Source of the DNA: Carettochelys insculpta
Lineage: Eukaryota > Chordata > Testudines > Carettochelyidae
Length of the DNA: 64,000 nucleotides
Direction of reading: 5' to 3'
NCBI RefSeq assembly: GCF_033958435.1
Contig: NC_134147.1
Location: forward strand, 45,688,001-45,752,000
This document shows positions 34,592-46,394 of the stretch, in pieces. Position 1 is the first letter of the stretch, and every line of letters begins with the position of its first letter. Made by a program: the position numbers and the translations under genes. The notes below the pieces were generated by a model that was not told the DNA's origin, did no database searches, and saw only the letters and a program-made list of their open reading frames with translations.

Positions 34592-36302
34592 GTGAGCAGC
34601 AGTGCTCTGACATGTTTTGGACAGGTTGTTGATTTTCAATAGCTCTGTCCCCTTTGCTGGGTATCCCTTGTGCTGGACTTGAAACATAGCACATGGCTTC
34701 ATATCACCGCTAAAGCCACCTGGTCATCTTGAAAAACTGGGTCTAAGTGTGATTTCTGAAGAAATAAACTTGGGGAAGCCAGCTTTTAGAGGAGGGGAGA
34801 GGATAAGTAAAATTGGCTAAATTCTGCTCTCGTCTACAAACATGCAACCTTCCACCTGCGTGTTGGTAAGAGCTGAATGTGGTCAATTCACCTGACTGGT
34901 CACGATGTAAGGTCTGTCCAGTTTCAGGAAGGATCACTGGTTGCAAAAATCATTAATTTGTACTTCCAAGTCCAACTAAATGAATCTGTTTCAGTGAACA
35001 CCCAAGCAGCATTCACTTGTCACCATTCAACAGCGTAGCCAAAAAAAAAAAAGTAACACAAATGTTCAAGCTATTTTTGGTCTGTTCTTTTCTATATACA
35101 ATTCTTTGTTTGTGCTTTTTGTACTTGTGTCACTGAATATGATGATCTTCTTAAGTGCTTCTTTTTACTCACTGCGGCTTTCCAGTCTGCCACTCCTTCC
35201 TCAGCTTGTTCTCTGAAATGAATTGTTCTCTGTTACTGAATATATAGGTTACCCAACACTCAGCAAAATGAATCTTAGCTTTATTCTTCAAAGCCTTCTA
35301 GGAGAAAAATTATTGTTTTAATAGGGCATTTAAACAGGAAATCCGTATCCCACTAAGTCCAAAACAGAGGAGGACTTCACTAGTATATGTCCTGATCCTG
35401 TGACCACTTAAACAAGCAAGTAGTTAAGGTGTATAGCCTCCTGGATGAGATGGTATGAGGTATGCATTTTGGTGGCACTGCTCACATGAGTAAAGTTACA
35501 TGTGTGTAAGTATATATACAGGATCAGGCCTATCATTTCAGTACTTTGTGATAAGTGTTGTAAAGCTGACCATTTTAAAATTTAGGCTTAAAATTTATTT
35601 GTTTATAAGTTTAGTGTTGTTATAACCATTTGCTATTTTCTCTTCTTCACATTTTTATATATTGCATTAAATAAGTTTGATAAAAATAAATGTCACAGTC
35701 ACCTAAAAAAATCATTCCAATGTATATTAAATTTGCAGTACAATCTAACTTCTCTCTACAACACAACAGTCCAGGAGTCCCAACTAATGCCTGATTGCAT
35801 ATTTAAATTTCCTCCCTGTTTTTCTACTGTTCATTCAATCTTGGATGATCCTGTCAGGGGAAAGAGGTATGTGACTAAAGTGAATGAAATGAGTCACCTC
35901 CTGTCATATTTTGTGCATGCCCTCTCGGTGCCATGTTTCCTAATGGGATTTTACCTGGGTTATCCTTGCTTTGTAACTCTGATCCAAGGAATGTAACAGC
36001 AACTTCAGAGAAACTGCTTGTGGAATTGGTCGCCCTCCACAGAGGGGTAAAGGTGGGGCAGTATCCAGTTCAAGCATGTGACAATGAATCCAAGCACTGC
36101 AGTTACATCCCAACACAACCCTACCTGCCTGGAATCTTTCCTCAGCCTGTTCTTTACCTATGTTGTTCTGCATTTACCTGGTCTATAGTACATCGCTGCA
36201 ATACCGAAATAAGTACTAAACCGGATGGTAATAGTCTTCCTTTCATTTTGTCCGTATGTATACTGTACTAGATATACAGTATTTATATATAGAGAGAGAT
36301 AT

Positions 36303-36400
36303 CACAGAATCATAGGGCTGGAAGGGACCTCAGGTGGTCATCTAGTCCAGCCCCCTGCTTCAAGCAGGATCAGCCCCCACTAACCCCCACACTGCTGTCT
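36303..36400 (-). mobile_element. CR1 LINE 3' end fragment, minus strand
   Basis: CACAGAATCATAGGGCTGGA AGGGACCTCAGGTGGTCATC TAGTCCAGCCCCCTGCTTCA: the reverse complement of the standard CR1 3' end with its AATCATAG tail repeat. Among the least diverged CR1 copies here. Confidence 0.9.
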
Positions 36401-37650
36401 CCCTGTGGCCCAGTTTAATTTGTGGTGTACTTTGGTGAAGAGTGAAATAATCGTTACTTTTATTTGGGAGGCTAGCTGTATGAGTCAGAAAAAGCAGACT
36501 GCCACAGAGCAACATATGAATTGTGATAGACTGTCTGCAGAAAATAATGCTTTATTCCACTCATCACCATCCCATATTATACATGCACACTGGAAGGAAA
36601 GAGCTCTTTTTTCTTTTATTTTGAGTTATTGTCCTAATGCCAGCAAGTCATGAGGCAAGTGGCTAGGATGCCTGGCACATGTTCTGTCTGCTGCATTGAG
36701 AAGATAAAAACATGCTTCGTGATTCAGAACATCAGGGTTTCATCAGAGACCGCATATTTGTGTCAATAGGAAGATTGCATGTCTACTCAGCTCCTGCTTT
36801 GGATGGTGATCGGAAAGGAGGACATTCATTCCTGTCCAGAGGGCCAACACGAAGTCTTATTTTGAGGACCCTCTACACTGCAGTTAGACACCTGCATCTG
36901 GCCTGTGCCAGCTGACTTGGGCTCATGCAACCAGGGCTAAGGGGCTGTTTAATTGTAGTGAAGATGTTCAGGCTAAAGATGCACCCCAAGCTCTGGGATG
37001 CTCCCACCTCGCAAGGTCGTAAGTCCTCAGCTGCAAGCTGAGCCCAAATGTCTTCTCCATAGTCAAACCTTCCCTTAGCCCGAGCTCGAGTCAGCTAGCA
37101 TGAGAAAGCTGTGGGTGTGTAATTAAAGTGCTAACATACCCTCAATTGGGTGAAAGTGGTGCTAGGAATTGTGCTAATCCCTGCCCATAGGGTGAATTTC
37201 ACTCCAATGAGGAAAAAGAATAGGTTGAATGTGGTTTCATCATGTGAGTTTTTTGGTATATACAACTATAGCCACATTAATTCCTTTGTTATTGTGCACT
37301 ATCTTGTTGAGATTTCATGAGATTTTGCAAAATAACTGCATTTTACTCAAAGAAGACACCTGCAGGGATATTTATGTGCAAGCTGAGTTATCAGGCATGT
37401 TACTCATGGTGACATTTTAGAAATGTCTTCTCAGTATCTCACATATATGATTATAAGCAAACATCACGGTTAAGTTCATCTGCTATGAGATTTTTTTGTC
37501 TACATTTTCAGCTTATATCAACATAATTAAGTCTGTCTTGTAGGCTTAATTACTCCAAATGAGTTTTCTATTCACCCAAAGTTAGTACAGACCACCCACA
37601 ACTTGAGAGGAATGACTTGTATGTCTTGGTGGATATCCCTCAAGAAAACA

Positions 37651-37755
37651 GGATCATAGAATCATAGAACACTAGAACTGGAAGGGACCTCAAGAGGTCA
37701 TGAAGTCCAGTTCCCTGCCCTCTTGGCAGGACCAAACACCATCTAGACCAAATCA
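37651..37755 (-). mobile_element. CR1 LINE 3' end fragment, minus strand
   Basis: GGATCATAGAATCATAGAAC ACTAGAACTGGAAGGGACCT CAAGAGGTCATGAAGTCCAG then TTCCCTGCCCTC and CCATCTAGACCA. The duplicated ATCATAGA octamer is the CR1 tail. The subfamily differs slightly from 36303-36400. Confidence 0.9.
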
Positions 37756-38125
37756 GTAGCATTTGCATATTGAAATTAGCTCATACTGTTCTAGCAAGTG
37801 CATGAAGGTAAATATGCCTGCAATACACATTAAAAATTCATAAAAATAAGTCTGAGAGCCCCATAATGGCCACTAAAGTACGCAGAAAGTTTAAAAAATA
37901 GTAGCATGGAGAAATTGTTTTATTTTTAGACACAATAAGGAATAAAATTTCCTAGACAACATTGCAGAAGAAATTTCCATTGGACAGTATGTACATGACA
38001 AAAATATATGAGAGCTTAGACTCATGTCTTTTCTCTCATCGGGTATCTCCAAAGTTGATTCTTCTCCCCATGGAAAAATGATCGTAAATGTCATAACACC
38101 TAAGCCTTTGTGTATTTTTAATCTC

Positions 38126-38170
38126 ACTCTCTCTCTCTCTCTCTATGTATATGTATGTATATGTATATAT
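38126..38170. repeat. (CT)n and (TATG)n simple repeat
   Basis: CTCACTCTCTCTCTCTCTCT followed by ATGTATATGTATGTATATGT. Compound microsatellite. Confidence 0.85.
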
Positions 38171-39702
38171 GTATTTTAAGCCTTTGAAGATATGCATATA
38201 TACATCTGTACCTGTGTGTAAGCTACACAATATTAAGTGTGTTTGTTGAGAAAGCACACTTTTCCCCTTAAATCGTACTTGAAACAAAGCAGGTAAGTAG
38301 ATGGCTGCTAAAATTGAAAGAGGTTTTTGAATAATGAAATGATGATGTTCTCATTCTAAGAAGTTCCTGCCTAGCTGTGAAGCAGGGGTTGGAGGGCGGG
38401 AGGAAAAGGAATCTGAGACATGAGTTGGAGAATTCTGAAGGCAGAGTTTGATGATGCCAGTAGAAATACAAGTATGACTGTGATTTTCAGAAGTGATCAC
38501 ATAGTTGTTCATTTCTTTAGAAGAAGTTCCTTCTCATGAAAATAAGTTTTCTTGCAGGAATAAATATCTTGGGATTTTTTTGGAGAAAAAATTTTTCTCC
38601 TCCCCAAAATAGTGATTTTGTCCATCCTCATGGCCAGAGTTGCTCATGGAATTCTGAGCTTTCGGATCCATTTGCTAATAACCTGACATGGAGACAGCAT
38701 TTTACATCCTTAAGGAACAAAAAGCTAGTTAGACAAAATGCAGCATCACACGTATCAATACTTCTAAACAATTATTTTTAAATAAAATGGCTTTAAAGGG
38801 ACACTGTCAACTGCCATGGAATTTATTTTTTTTTTCTTTTTACCTTTGGATAAAATGTAAGCAGACATGGAAAGCAGAACAGATTCCTGCCACTTTTGCA
38901 TCAGATATTTGAGAATGTTGTACAAAAAGACCATCGCATAAAAGCAGCATTTTCACATCTCTCTTTCTCTCTCTCTACCCATGAACCCCAGAGAGAGCTG
39001 CTAACAGCACTGGTTCACACTCAGCTGTTCTGAGTTGCCCCACATTGTTCTTGGCAGTTGTAGAATTACTGCTTAGCAAGCACGCTAGCAAAAGTGCAGG
39101 ACTGTCTTTGCGCTCACCCTGCACTCAGTGAACATCCACGGGAGCAGATTTTTTAATCAGGGATGCTTGGCAGATGTCGGTTTGCAGCCTGGCCAGACTA
39201 CACGGCTGTGTGTTGCTGTGTTGGACAGTTTTCTTTGTGCTGCTCTGGGGAGGAAGTAGAACTGCATGAGGCCTATATCCCATGCAGTATGAGTTCCCCG
39301 GTGTGTCAGCACAGAAAGGCAACAGGGCATGGTGATGGGATGGAGCCCAGGTTTCTCCCGTTCTGTAGCCTGTGTGGCTCCTTGTCCTGCCCACTTGAGC
39401 AAGTGGGAGCAGCTGCTCACCAGAGCCCTTCAGAAGAGGGGGCTGTGGTGCACCAGTAGAAAAGGGAACACCTCCCTGTCCTTCATATCCTTCTACTAGC
39501 ATGCAAGGCAGGCCACATCTATACAATTAGGATCGCACCAAAGATTTTCCTTTCCGTATACACTCCATCTACGGATTGCCTGAACTCTCACCCACCAGGC
39601 TATATTATTTACCCTTTTCCACTGGTTTGATACTGGTATAGCTCTGATGAGGTCAGTGGAATTAGAGATGCATAAAACTGGGATAATGAACTGGAGACAC
39701 AG

Positions 39703-40000
39703 GGTACGTATACACAGCAGCGTAGAGTTATTCCAGAATAGTTTATTTCCAAAATAACGCTGCTACACACACAATGCATTTCAAAATAGAGCCACACGGA
39801 GCCATGGGATGCACTATGCTCTATGCCCTGTCTAAATAGCAGCTATTTCAAAATGCCCTTTTTGAAATCGGCCCTGTTCCTCATAGAATGAGGCTTACCA
39901 ATTTCAAAATATGCCAACCACGTTTTCGAAATTCTTTCAAAAGAGCAGTTGCGTTGTATACACTCTAGGAAAGTTATTTCGAAATACCCTCACTCTCATA
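39703..40000. mobile_element. Degenerate MITE related to 53913-54350
   Basis: Starts GGTACGTATACACAGCAGCG and shares TATTCCAGAATAGTTTATT and TGTTCCTCATAGAATGAGGCTTAC-type text with the element at 53913-54350. The right end is not clear (a CACTCTAGGAAAGTTATTTC GAAATACCC stretch lies near 39960-39990), so the end coordinate is approximate. Confidence 0.6.
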
Positions 40001-40085
40001 GCGCTTATGCTTGTGTACTTGGAAGCTGAATACAAGGGAGACCAAATGGGAATCTGTTGAAGGGATTCTCCCCTTGGCAGTAATG

Positions 40086-40796
40086 GGCTACGTCTACACG
40101 TGAAGCCAACATCGAAATAGCTTATTTCGATGTTGCTACATCGAAATAGGCTATTTCGATGAATAACGTCTACATGTCCTCCAGGGCTGGCAACGTCGAT
40201 GTTCAACTTCGACGTTGCACAGCACCACATCGAAATAGGCGCTGCGAGGGTACGTCTACACGCCAAAGTAGCACACATCGAAATAAGGGTGCCAGGCACA
40301 GCTGCAGACAGGGTCACAGGGCGGACTCAACAGCAAGCCGCTCCCTTAAAGGGCCCCTCCCAGACACACTTGCACTAAACAACACAAGATCCACAGAGCC
40401 AACAACTGGTTGCAGACCCTGTGCCTGCAGCATGGATCCCCAGCTGCCGCAGCAGCAGCCAGAAGCCCTGGGCTAAGGGCTGCTGCCCACGGTGACCATA
40501 GAGCCCCGCAGGGCCTGGAGAGAGAGCATCTCTCAACCCCCCAGCTGATGGCCGCCATGGAGGACCCGGCAATTTCGACGTTGCGGGACGCGGATCGTCT
40601 ACACGGTCCCTACTTCGACGTTGAACGTCGAAGTAGGGCACTATTCCGATCCCCTCATGAGGTTAGCGACTTCGACGTCTTGCCGCCTAACATCGAAGTT
40701 AACTTCGAAATAGCGCCCAACACGTGTAGCCGCGACGGGCGCTATTTCGAAGTTAGTGCCGCTACTTCGAAGTAGCGTGCACGTGTAGACACAGCT
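40086..40796. mobile_element. 711-bp MITE, copy B (PIF/Harbinger-like)
   Basis: Same architecture and exact length as 23317-24027. Starts GGCTACGTCTACACGTGAAG, ends GTGCACGTGTAGACACAGCT. Target duplication ATG at 40083-40085 and 40797-40799. The word CGTCTACAYG occurs at 40091, 40167, 40253 and 40596, and its inverse CGTGTAG at 40723 and 40782, so the terminal motif is repeated inside the element, as expected of transposase-binding sites. Open frames of 105, 121 and 126 codons overlap each other on both strands. Confidence 0.87.
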
Positions 40797-42159
40797 ATGG
40801 TGTGAAATACAGGTAACTGCATAGGGCAAAACATCCTCCTTAGTCTAATGGATGGTTAACGTAAGGCTCTGCAACATTCTAAACAAGCTATATAATAAGG
40901 ATGAATGAACAAATGCTGCTGTCATTGATGTCAATGGCGGAACTTCAATGCCTGCAGTGCGTGCCCTAAAAATGATAGAAGTCCATTCTGTCTATTCACG
41001 TCTGCTAAAAACATCCTTCCTTCTAGCAGCAAAAATACATATTCCTGGCTGACAGGCTCTCTTTAAACTAACACATTTATTTTCAGACTTCTTTGTTCCA
41101 TCTTTTTCTGATCTGATGCCTATTGTTTAGGTTTCCTTCTGTTGGAGAGTATGGATGATATTTCTTAGATAGCTACTTTAAATCTTTGAGTAGTTTCTTA
41201 TCACCTAAAAATTACTGCACACAGTCCTATGGACAGCACCGCCGTACTGCATGTTCCCAGCCAGAAGTGATTACTAAACACGCATGCATGCATTTGGAAC
41301 ACATTCGCATCAGAGCCATGTATGATGTGAATGTCACTTCAGAGAACCTGTACAGTAAACTTTAAGGGTTTCTTGTGCATGAAAATGAGTTACTTCACTG
41401 ATATTTTTTGGTTTTCAAGTTTACATATGTTTCGTGCCTCAGTAAAGTCCTGGCTTGATTTTGATGTTTTAATACTGGTACCATGACTTGTCTGTAACAT
41501 AGTGCTGAAATTGGTTAAAAACATTTTCTTAGTAAGTGGCATTAGAAATGATGCTAATAAGTCTAAAGAGCTTTATGTCTAACCATGTAAAATGAAAGGT
41601 GCTGTAGTAATTTTTACTGGTGATGCTTGAAATATTTCTAAATAAGATTATAAGAGATTTTAGGACAGATTATAAAAGTGCGGGTTTCTAGCATTTCAAG
41701 ATGAACAGTAATAGTGAATCCAAATAAATTTTAAAACCGTTGAAAAACATAGCAGAAAACCCACAAACACAGTGAAGAAACTCCCAGATTTCTGACCCTT
41801 AGTATAAGAACTAGTTGACTTCTCCAGGAAATAGCATGATTCCAGACAAAATTTTAGAGAGTTATTGTAAATTGAACAGACCCCTTCACTGTCATGCTAC
41901 AATTGATTATTCTTAGCGTGCAGTTCCGAACATATGCTCTGAGACATTTCTGTATCAAAATGGTAGGCTCTTAATTTATGCAATTTGCACTGGATATGCA
42001 GTGGCTAATGTTTGAAAGCACTGTTCTCTTTACAATAAAGCTGGTATGATGGGATGCACATTTGTTTTTGAGGTAAAGGTTCTTGTCTCATTTCCTGTGC
42101 TTTAATAGGACTAATACACATTTCTTTATTATTGTTTTTTTTTCCTACCAAACTTTAAG

Positions 42160-42316
42160 GCCTTTGCTTGGTGGTCAGACTTAATGGTTGAACATGCGGA
42201 AACCTTCCTGTCCTTGTTTGCAGTGGATATGGATGCTGCATTAGAGGTGCAACCCCCAGACACATGGGACAGCTTTCCACTTTTTCAGCTCCTAAATGAT
42301 TTCCTCCGTGGTGACT
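42160..42316 (+). CDS. CADPS: CADPS exon, [20 protein letters not shown]...
   Basis: 157-nt exon, phase 0 in, phase 1 out. Acceptor aactttaag|GCC after a poly-T/pyrimidine tract, donor GACT|gtatgt. It encodes [20 protein letters not shown] then [20 protein letters not shown] and [12 protein letters not shown]. It belongs to the Munc13-homology (MHD) region. CADPS-type wording: [11 protein letters not shown] and [17 protein letters not shown], against WWPDLLAEHAE and FTVDMDTALEAQPQDSW in CADPS2. FLRGD replaces the mammalian FLRTD. Confidence 0.96.
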
Positions 42317-43486
42317 GTATGTATTGTATTTTGACCATTTATTTTTGCTATGGCAAGTCTGCCAGCTTATTGCTGCTGTTTCTGGCCTTTCCATACTTTA
42401 TGGAAAGCCCACGTGGGGGGAGGGCCTTTTAAACAAATCTGTCAGTTTAACATTTTGATTGCCATCGGGGGGAATATTGGGTTATATCCTTTATTTGTTT
42501 TACTTGAATATGAAACCCAAAAACTTCTCCTTCTGCATTTCATTCGCTCAGGAATTTAAGTAAAGATAAATTCCTGTTTAAAGTCTGGGAGTAGAACTTT
42601 TGTAATGTCCTATTCACTCAGGTCCCATGGTGTCAAGTGCATTATTGATTGTTAGTAAATTACTGTTATTTTGATTAAGCCTCTCTATGTGCACCATATT
42701 TTACAAAATATGGGATCCCCACCTCAAAGAGTTTAATAAAAGAAAAGGACAGGAAAGACATCTGGGTTCTATATTAAGTACAATAAGGTAAATTATATGA
42801 TGTTGCATTATAAGCAAGAGGACTATAAAGAACAAGGTAGGCAGTGTTCTGAACAGACTGAACTGTTATGATGTGTGCTGATAGGTGATTTCTGGAAGCA
42901 TCCCCTATTGGCCTACATCTGTTCCTATTAAAGCCAGTCATATTAATTCTGTTAACGGTAGTGGCAGCCGAGTTAGGTGAATTCTGAGTGCTTTTGTAAA
43001 TCCCACACAGTGCCAGCACCATCTTATCCAGGTTAGCAAATTGGGCCCCAGCCTTGCAAAAAGGGGCTATTGTGGGATCAGGGCCTTACTTAGCTTCTAA
43101 TGACTTTTGAGTTTTCTCTTAGGAGAAGAATAATTTCCTGAGCAAGAGCAGTGAATCTCTAATGAAGCCCTGATTTCCCAGCCTGCACAGCAGTGATGTT
43201 TATCACACTCTGTTTCATGTGCATACTTTAGCAGACAGTGCATAGTTGTTTATCACTAATTTTGATACGGATGGAGGAGAGCTAGTGTACGACTGGTCCC
43301 ATTAACAGCTCAGCCCTGCTGTGTGTATCACTGATCTTGGTGGTTCAGGACTCCCAGTGCATATGCCAGTTATAAGATTTCGTTATATTAGCCAGCATAT
43401 TTCAATAAAATGCCCCTATTTTGGGGGTTGTTACGTTGGATTTAGTAACTGTCGTTTCTTACTCTACTTTCATTTATCTATTCTAG
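42317..43486 (+). other. CADPS: Intron
   Basis: 1.17 kb without a recognised repeat. It ends in a good pyrimidine-rich acceptor (CTACTTTCATTTATCTATTCTAG). Confidence 0.85.
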
Positions 43487-43628
43487 ATAATTTGTGCAAT
43501 GGAAAATTCCACAAACACCTTCAAGACCTGTTTGCGCCACTTGTTGTTAGATATGTCGATCTGATGGAGTCCTCAATTGCACAATCAATTCACAGGGGCT
43601 TTGAGCGAGAGTCATGGGAGCCAGTAAA
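43487..43628 (+). CDS. CADPS: CADPS exon, [21 protein letters not shown]...
   Basis: 142-nt exon, phase 1 in, phase 2 out. Acceptor ctattctag|AT, donor GTAAA|gtaagg. After the split Tyr it encodes [20 protein letters not shown] then [20 protein letters not shown] and ESWEPV. Core of the MHD-type region implicated in SNARE/syntaxin interaction in the family. It is essentially identical to the mammalian protein. The final AA is completed by G at 52229 to give Lys. Confidence 0.97.
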
Positions 43629-45861
43629 GTAAGGAAATCTCCTTTGATACAATCGGAGTTTGGGTGCAAATGGATGGAGATTCGTAAGAGACGAATTAGT
43701 AAACACTAGGTTGGACATCCCCAAATGCCTTATATTTTCTAGTACAACCCTAAAAACATAAGACCTAATTTGTTACAGGTTTTAAAGGCTTATGAAAGAA
43801 ACAATGTGTGGATATTTTTATTGCAATTCTGATTTAAGTTGAACACTGTAGCTATGCAAATAGAGAAATATGACATCCTCTAATTTTGCTTGGCTTTTTT
43901 AGCTCTTAACTAATCCAAAAAGCCTTTTTCCAGTGCTGCTCTTAAGTGGAACAAAAACCTCGCTTTACTGTGTTCAGTCCAGCCCTTTACATTGGATGGG
44001 TCACTACTGCATTTTTTTAATTCCGAAAACTCATTTTTAACACCCTCCCTGTGAAGGGATCGTGCAGAGGTGTGCTTCGTCAGTCAGCACTACTTCTGGT
44101 TGCTGGGTTGATATTTTTCAAAATGCAATCTGTGATGGGTACCAGCACAAGAGACTGCTTTAAAGCTGTGTGCTTTCCAAAATAAACATCTTTTAAACTG
44201 GGGTCAGGAAAGATCTTAAAATATCTGCCCTCAGGATAAACGTGGTGTGCTGTAAAACCACTCTAGAGCAGAAATTAGTGCAAAGAGGATGAGAGAAGAT
44301 TTGAGCAGACCTGTTTATTACTCTTGTAGAACTGACAGCTTAAAACTAAGAAGTTAATGTACTGAGAAACCAAACTGTGTGTCTAAGATCTGTACAATTT
44401 TTAAAATATAAAGTCCTTTAAAACAAAGCCAATTGTATAGCATAATTTCAACTTCTCAAGTTTCTAAGTGTGACAGAATACTGTCATGCCTCTTCCAAAA
44501 AGGCATGGTTATCTATGGAAAGGAAGCATATCTTTTAAATAAATAAATTAAATAACAGAGCAAGCTGAAAGGTATCCAATATAAGATATTGCTCTTCTCT
44601 GAAAAGCTACTAGGTAAAAGGAGGTGGTGTCAGTCAGTGTTTTATGTACCTAAAAGAGATGCCATACCATTAAACAGAGATTTTAGGCTGACACCCAGCC
44701 CTCTAAACAACTTGGAATATCATGATGATTCTTTCTTTCTCTTTACTTCCATTACATCACCGGCAGCAGTAAAGGTTCCGTATGCCAAATAAGGCCCTCG
44801 TTCACACGCATGCACTCCCTCTTTTCAGACAGATTGCACAAGGATGAACGACTGTTTCTCAGTATTCTGTTGTGCTAATACATGAGAAAGGTTTAAATCC
44901 AGGTCAAAGCCCTTTCCTGCCTTGGCTTTGCAGCATTAACAGGATTCAAACACTAAAAATTCGTTTTGGTTACTAAAATAAGTAGAGGTAATTCTGAAAA
45001 TACACAGGACAGTGATCTTCTGACTGGCAAAATGACATTTTTACAAAACCATTTCTTCTGGTAAAACAGCATTTTAAAGTGATCACAAGCTTTAACTTTG
45101 CGGTCTGATTTTAGTAATGGTTATGTTATAAAATTCGTACAGTCATTTCATATACCCATCATATAGAACCAATCTAATTATTATTAATTAATTTAACAAT
45201 TAAATTATTGTTATTTTATCTGTTTAAATCAGAGGCTTGAATATGTTTTAAAATAATGAATATTCTTTGTTTTAACTAACCTTAGACTCAAACATGTTTT
45301 TTCTATCAACATTTTGGGTTTTGAAATGTTTTGTCAGTTTCTTGGATATGTGGAACATTATCACTTTCATTCTTAAAGTACAGGATTCCTCATATGTTAA
45401 TGCTGGAATTTTAACGTAGCCTTCAAGTTATGAAAACTTTTCTTAGTCTGATGTTGCACTTTGCACAACCTTTATTAAGAAGCGCTATGTATCTTACATT
45501 AACAAACTAAATAGTATCTGTGGTATAGAATGGACTGGGATATTTAAAAGGAGTGTGTATTCTGTCCATGGAAAGCTGATGTTCCTTTAACGAAAACATG
45601 CATTTTACTCATTTTTTCACTAACATATTTCATTCTTAATTTTACCAGAGAGGGAGAGTTGTGAAAGGTAATGTGTTGAGATGTGACATGAGGGCATTGA
45701 ATATATGTGTGCAAGACACAGCGTACAGTAAGCACTGTCTGAAGGAAAACAGGGGCTCTCATTCCAGTCATTCATACGACCATTTGGGTCATGGTTCAGA
45801 ACTAGATGTTAAGGAATCTTTTTTCTCTGTATCATGGGCAAGCAGCATGCTGTTCTTTAGC

Positions 45862-45965
45862 AGACTGGATGATTTCCTAAAAGCTCTGCTCTAGGAATTG
45901 TTGTGCAAGAGATCATATTAGATAATCACAGTGGTTCCTTTCTGGCCTTGGAATCGATGAATCCA
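45862..45965 (+). mobile_element. CR1 LINE 3' end fragment
   Basis: GACTGGATGATTTCCTAAAA GCTCTGCTCTAGGAATTGTT ... GATAATCACAGTGGTTCCTT TCTGGCCTTGGAATCGATGA ATCC. Typical CR1 tail in the sense direction. Confidence 0.88.
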
Positions 45966-45971
45966 CAACAA

Positions 45972-46394
45972 GACCGCATCTGCATGGGCAGCTTCTGTTG
46001 ACAAAGATGGTGTTTTGCTGGCAAAACTCTATGAGCGGCTGCACGGTTGAAGCACTCTGTTGAGAGTTTGTTGACAAAACTCAGCTGTTCAGTCGGCAGC
46101 GCTATACCTGTTCCTGGTCAGGTATAATGGCTCTGTTGACAGTGTTTTGTCAACAGAGTCCCTGTGTAGACACCTCTGTTGACGGAGATGTTTGCCAGCC
46201 ATCAGCCATCAGAGATGTTTGTCAGCCATTCTGTCGAGAGAGGGCTGGGCAGTCTAGCTGCTCTGTGTCGACAGAGCGACTTGCTCTTTAGATCTGGCTT
46301 TGTGCATAGATGCGAGCTGTCAACAGAGATACTGCCAGGCTTTCTCTGTCGACAATGACCTCTGTTGACAGAGGCTGCCCAGGCAGACATAGCC
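45972..46394. mobile_element. 423-bp MITE with CTGTCGACAGAG cores, second copy
   Basis: The left end GACCGCATCTGCATGGGCAG is eroded; the right end CAGGCAGACATAGCC is a diverged inverse of the shared terminal motif. The interior has TCTGTTGACAAAG, CTCTGTTGACAG, TGTCGACAGAGCGAC. Same internal type as 26249-26680. It sits within a few bases of the CR1 tail end, suggesting insertion there. Flanking triplets (CAA, AAA) do not match exactly. Confidence 0.7.

Larger units (their letters stand above)
34592..42159 (+). other. CADPS: Intron (7.6 kb)
   Basis: Contains CR1 fragments on the minus strand (36303-36400, 37651-37755), a CT/AT microsatellite (38126-38170), a degenerate MITE (39703-40000) and a 711-bp MITE (40086-40796). 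No additional exon was recognised. About 40800-42150 and 34600-36300 show nothing identifiable beyond scattered old-repeat words. Confidence 0.75.

Noticed and set aside
34592..42159. Search for the short PHVDKGE-type optional exon reported in some CADPS isoforms
   Set aside because: I did not find a matching short coding segment with AG/GT borders. It may be absent, diverged or missed by eye.
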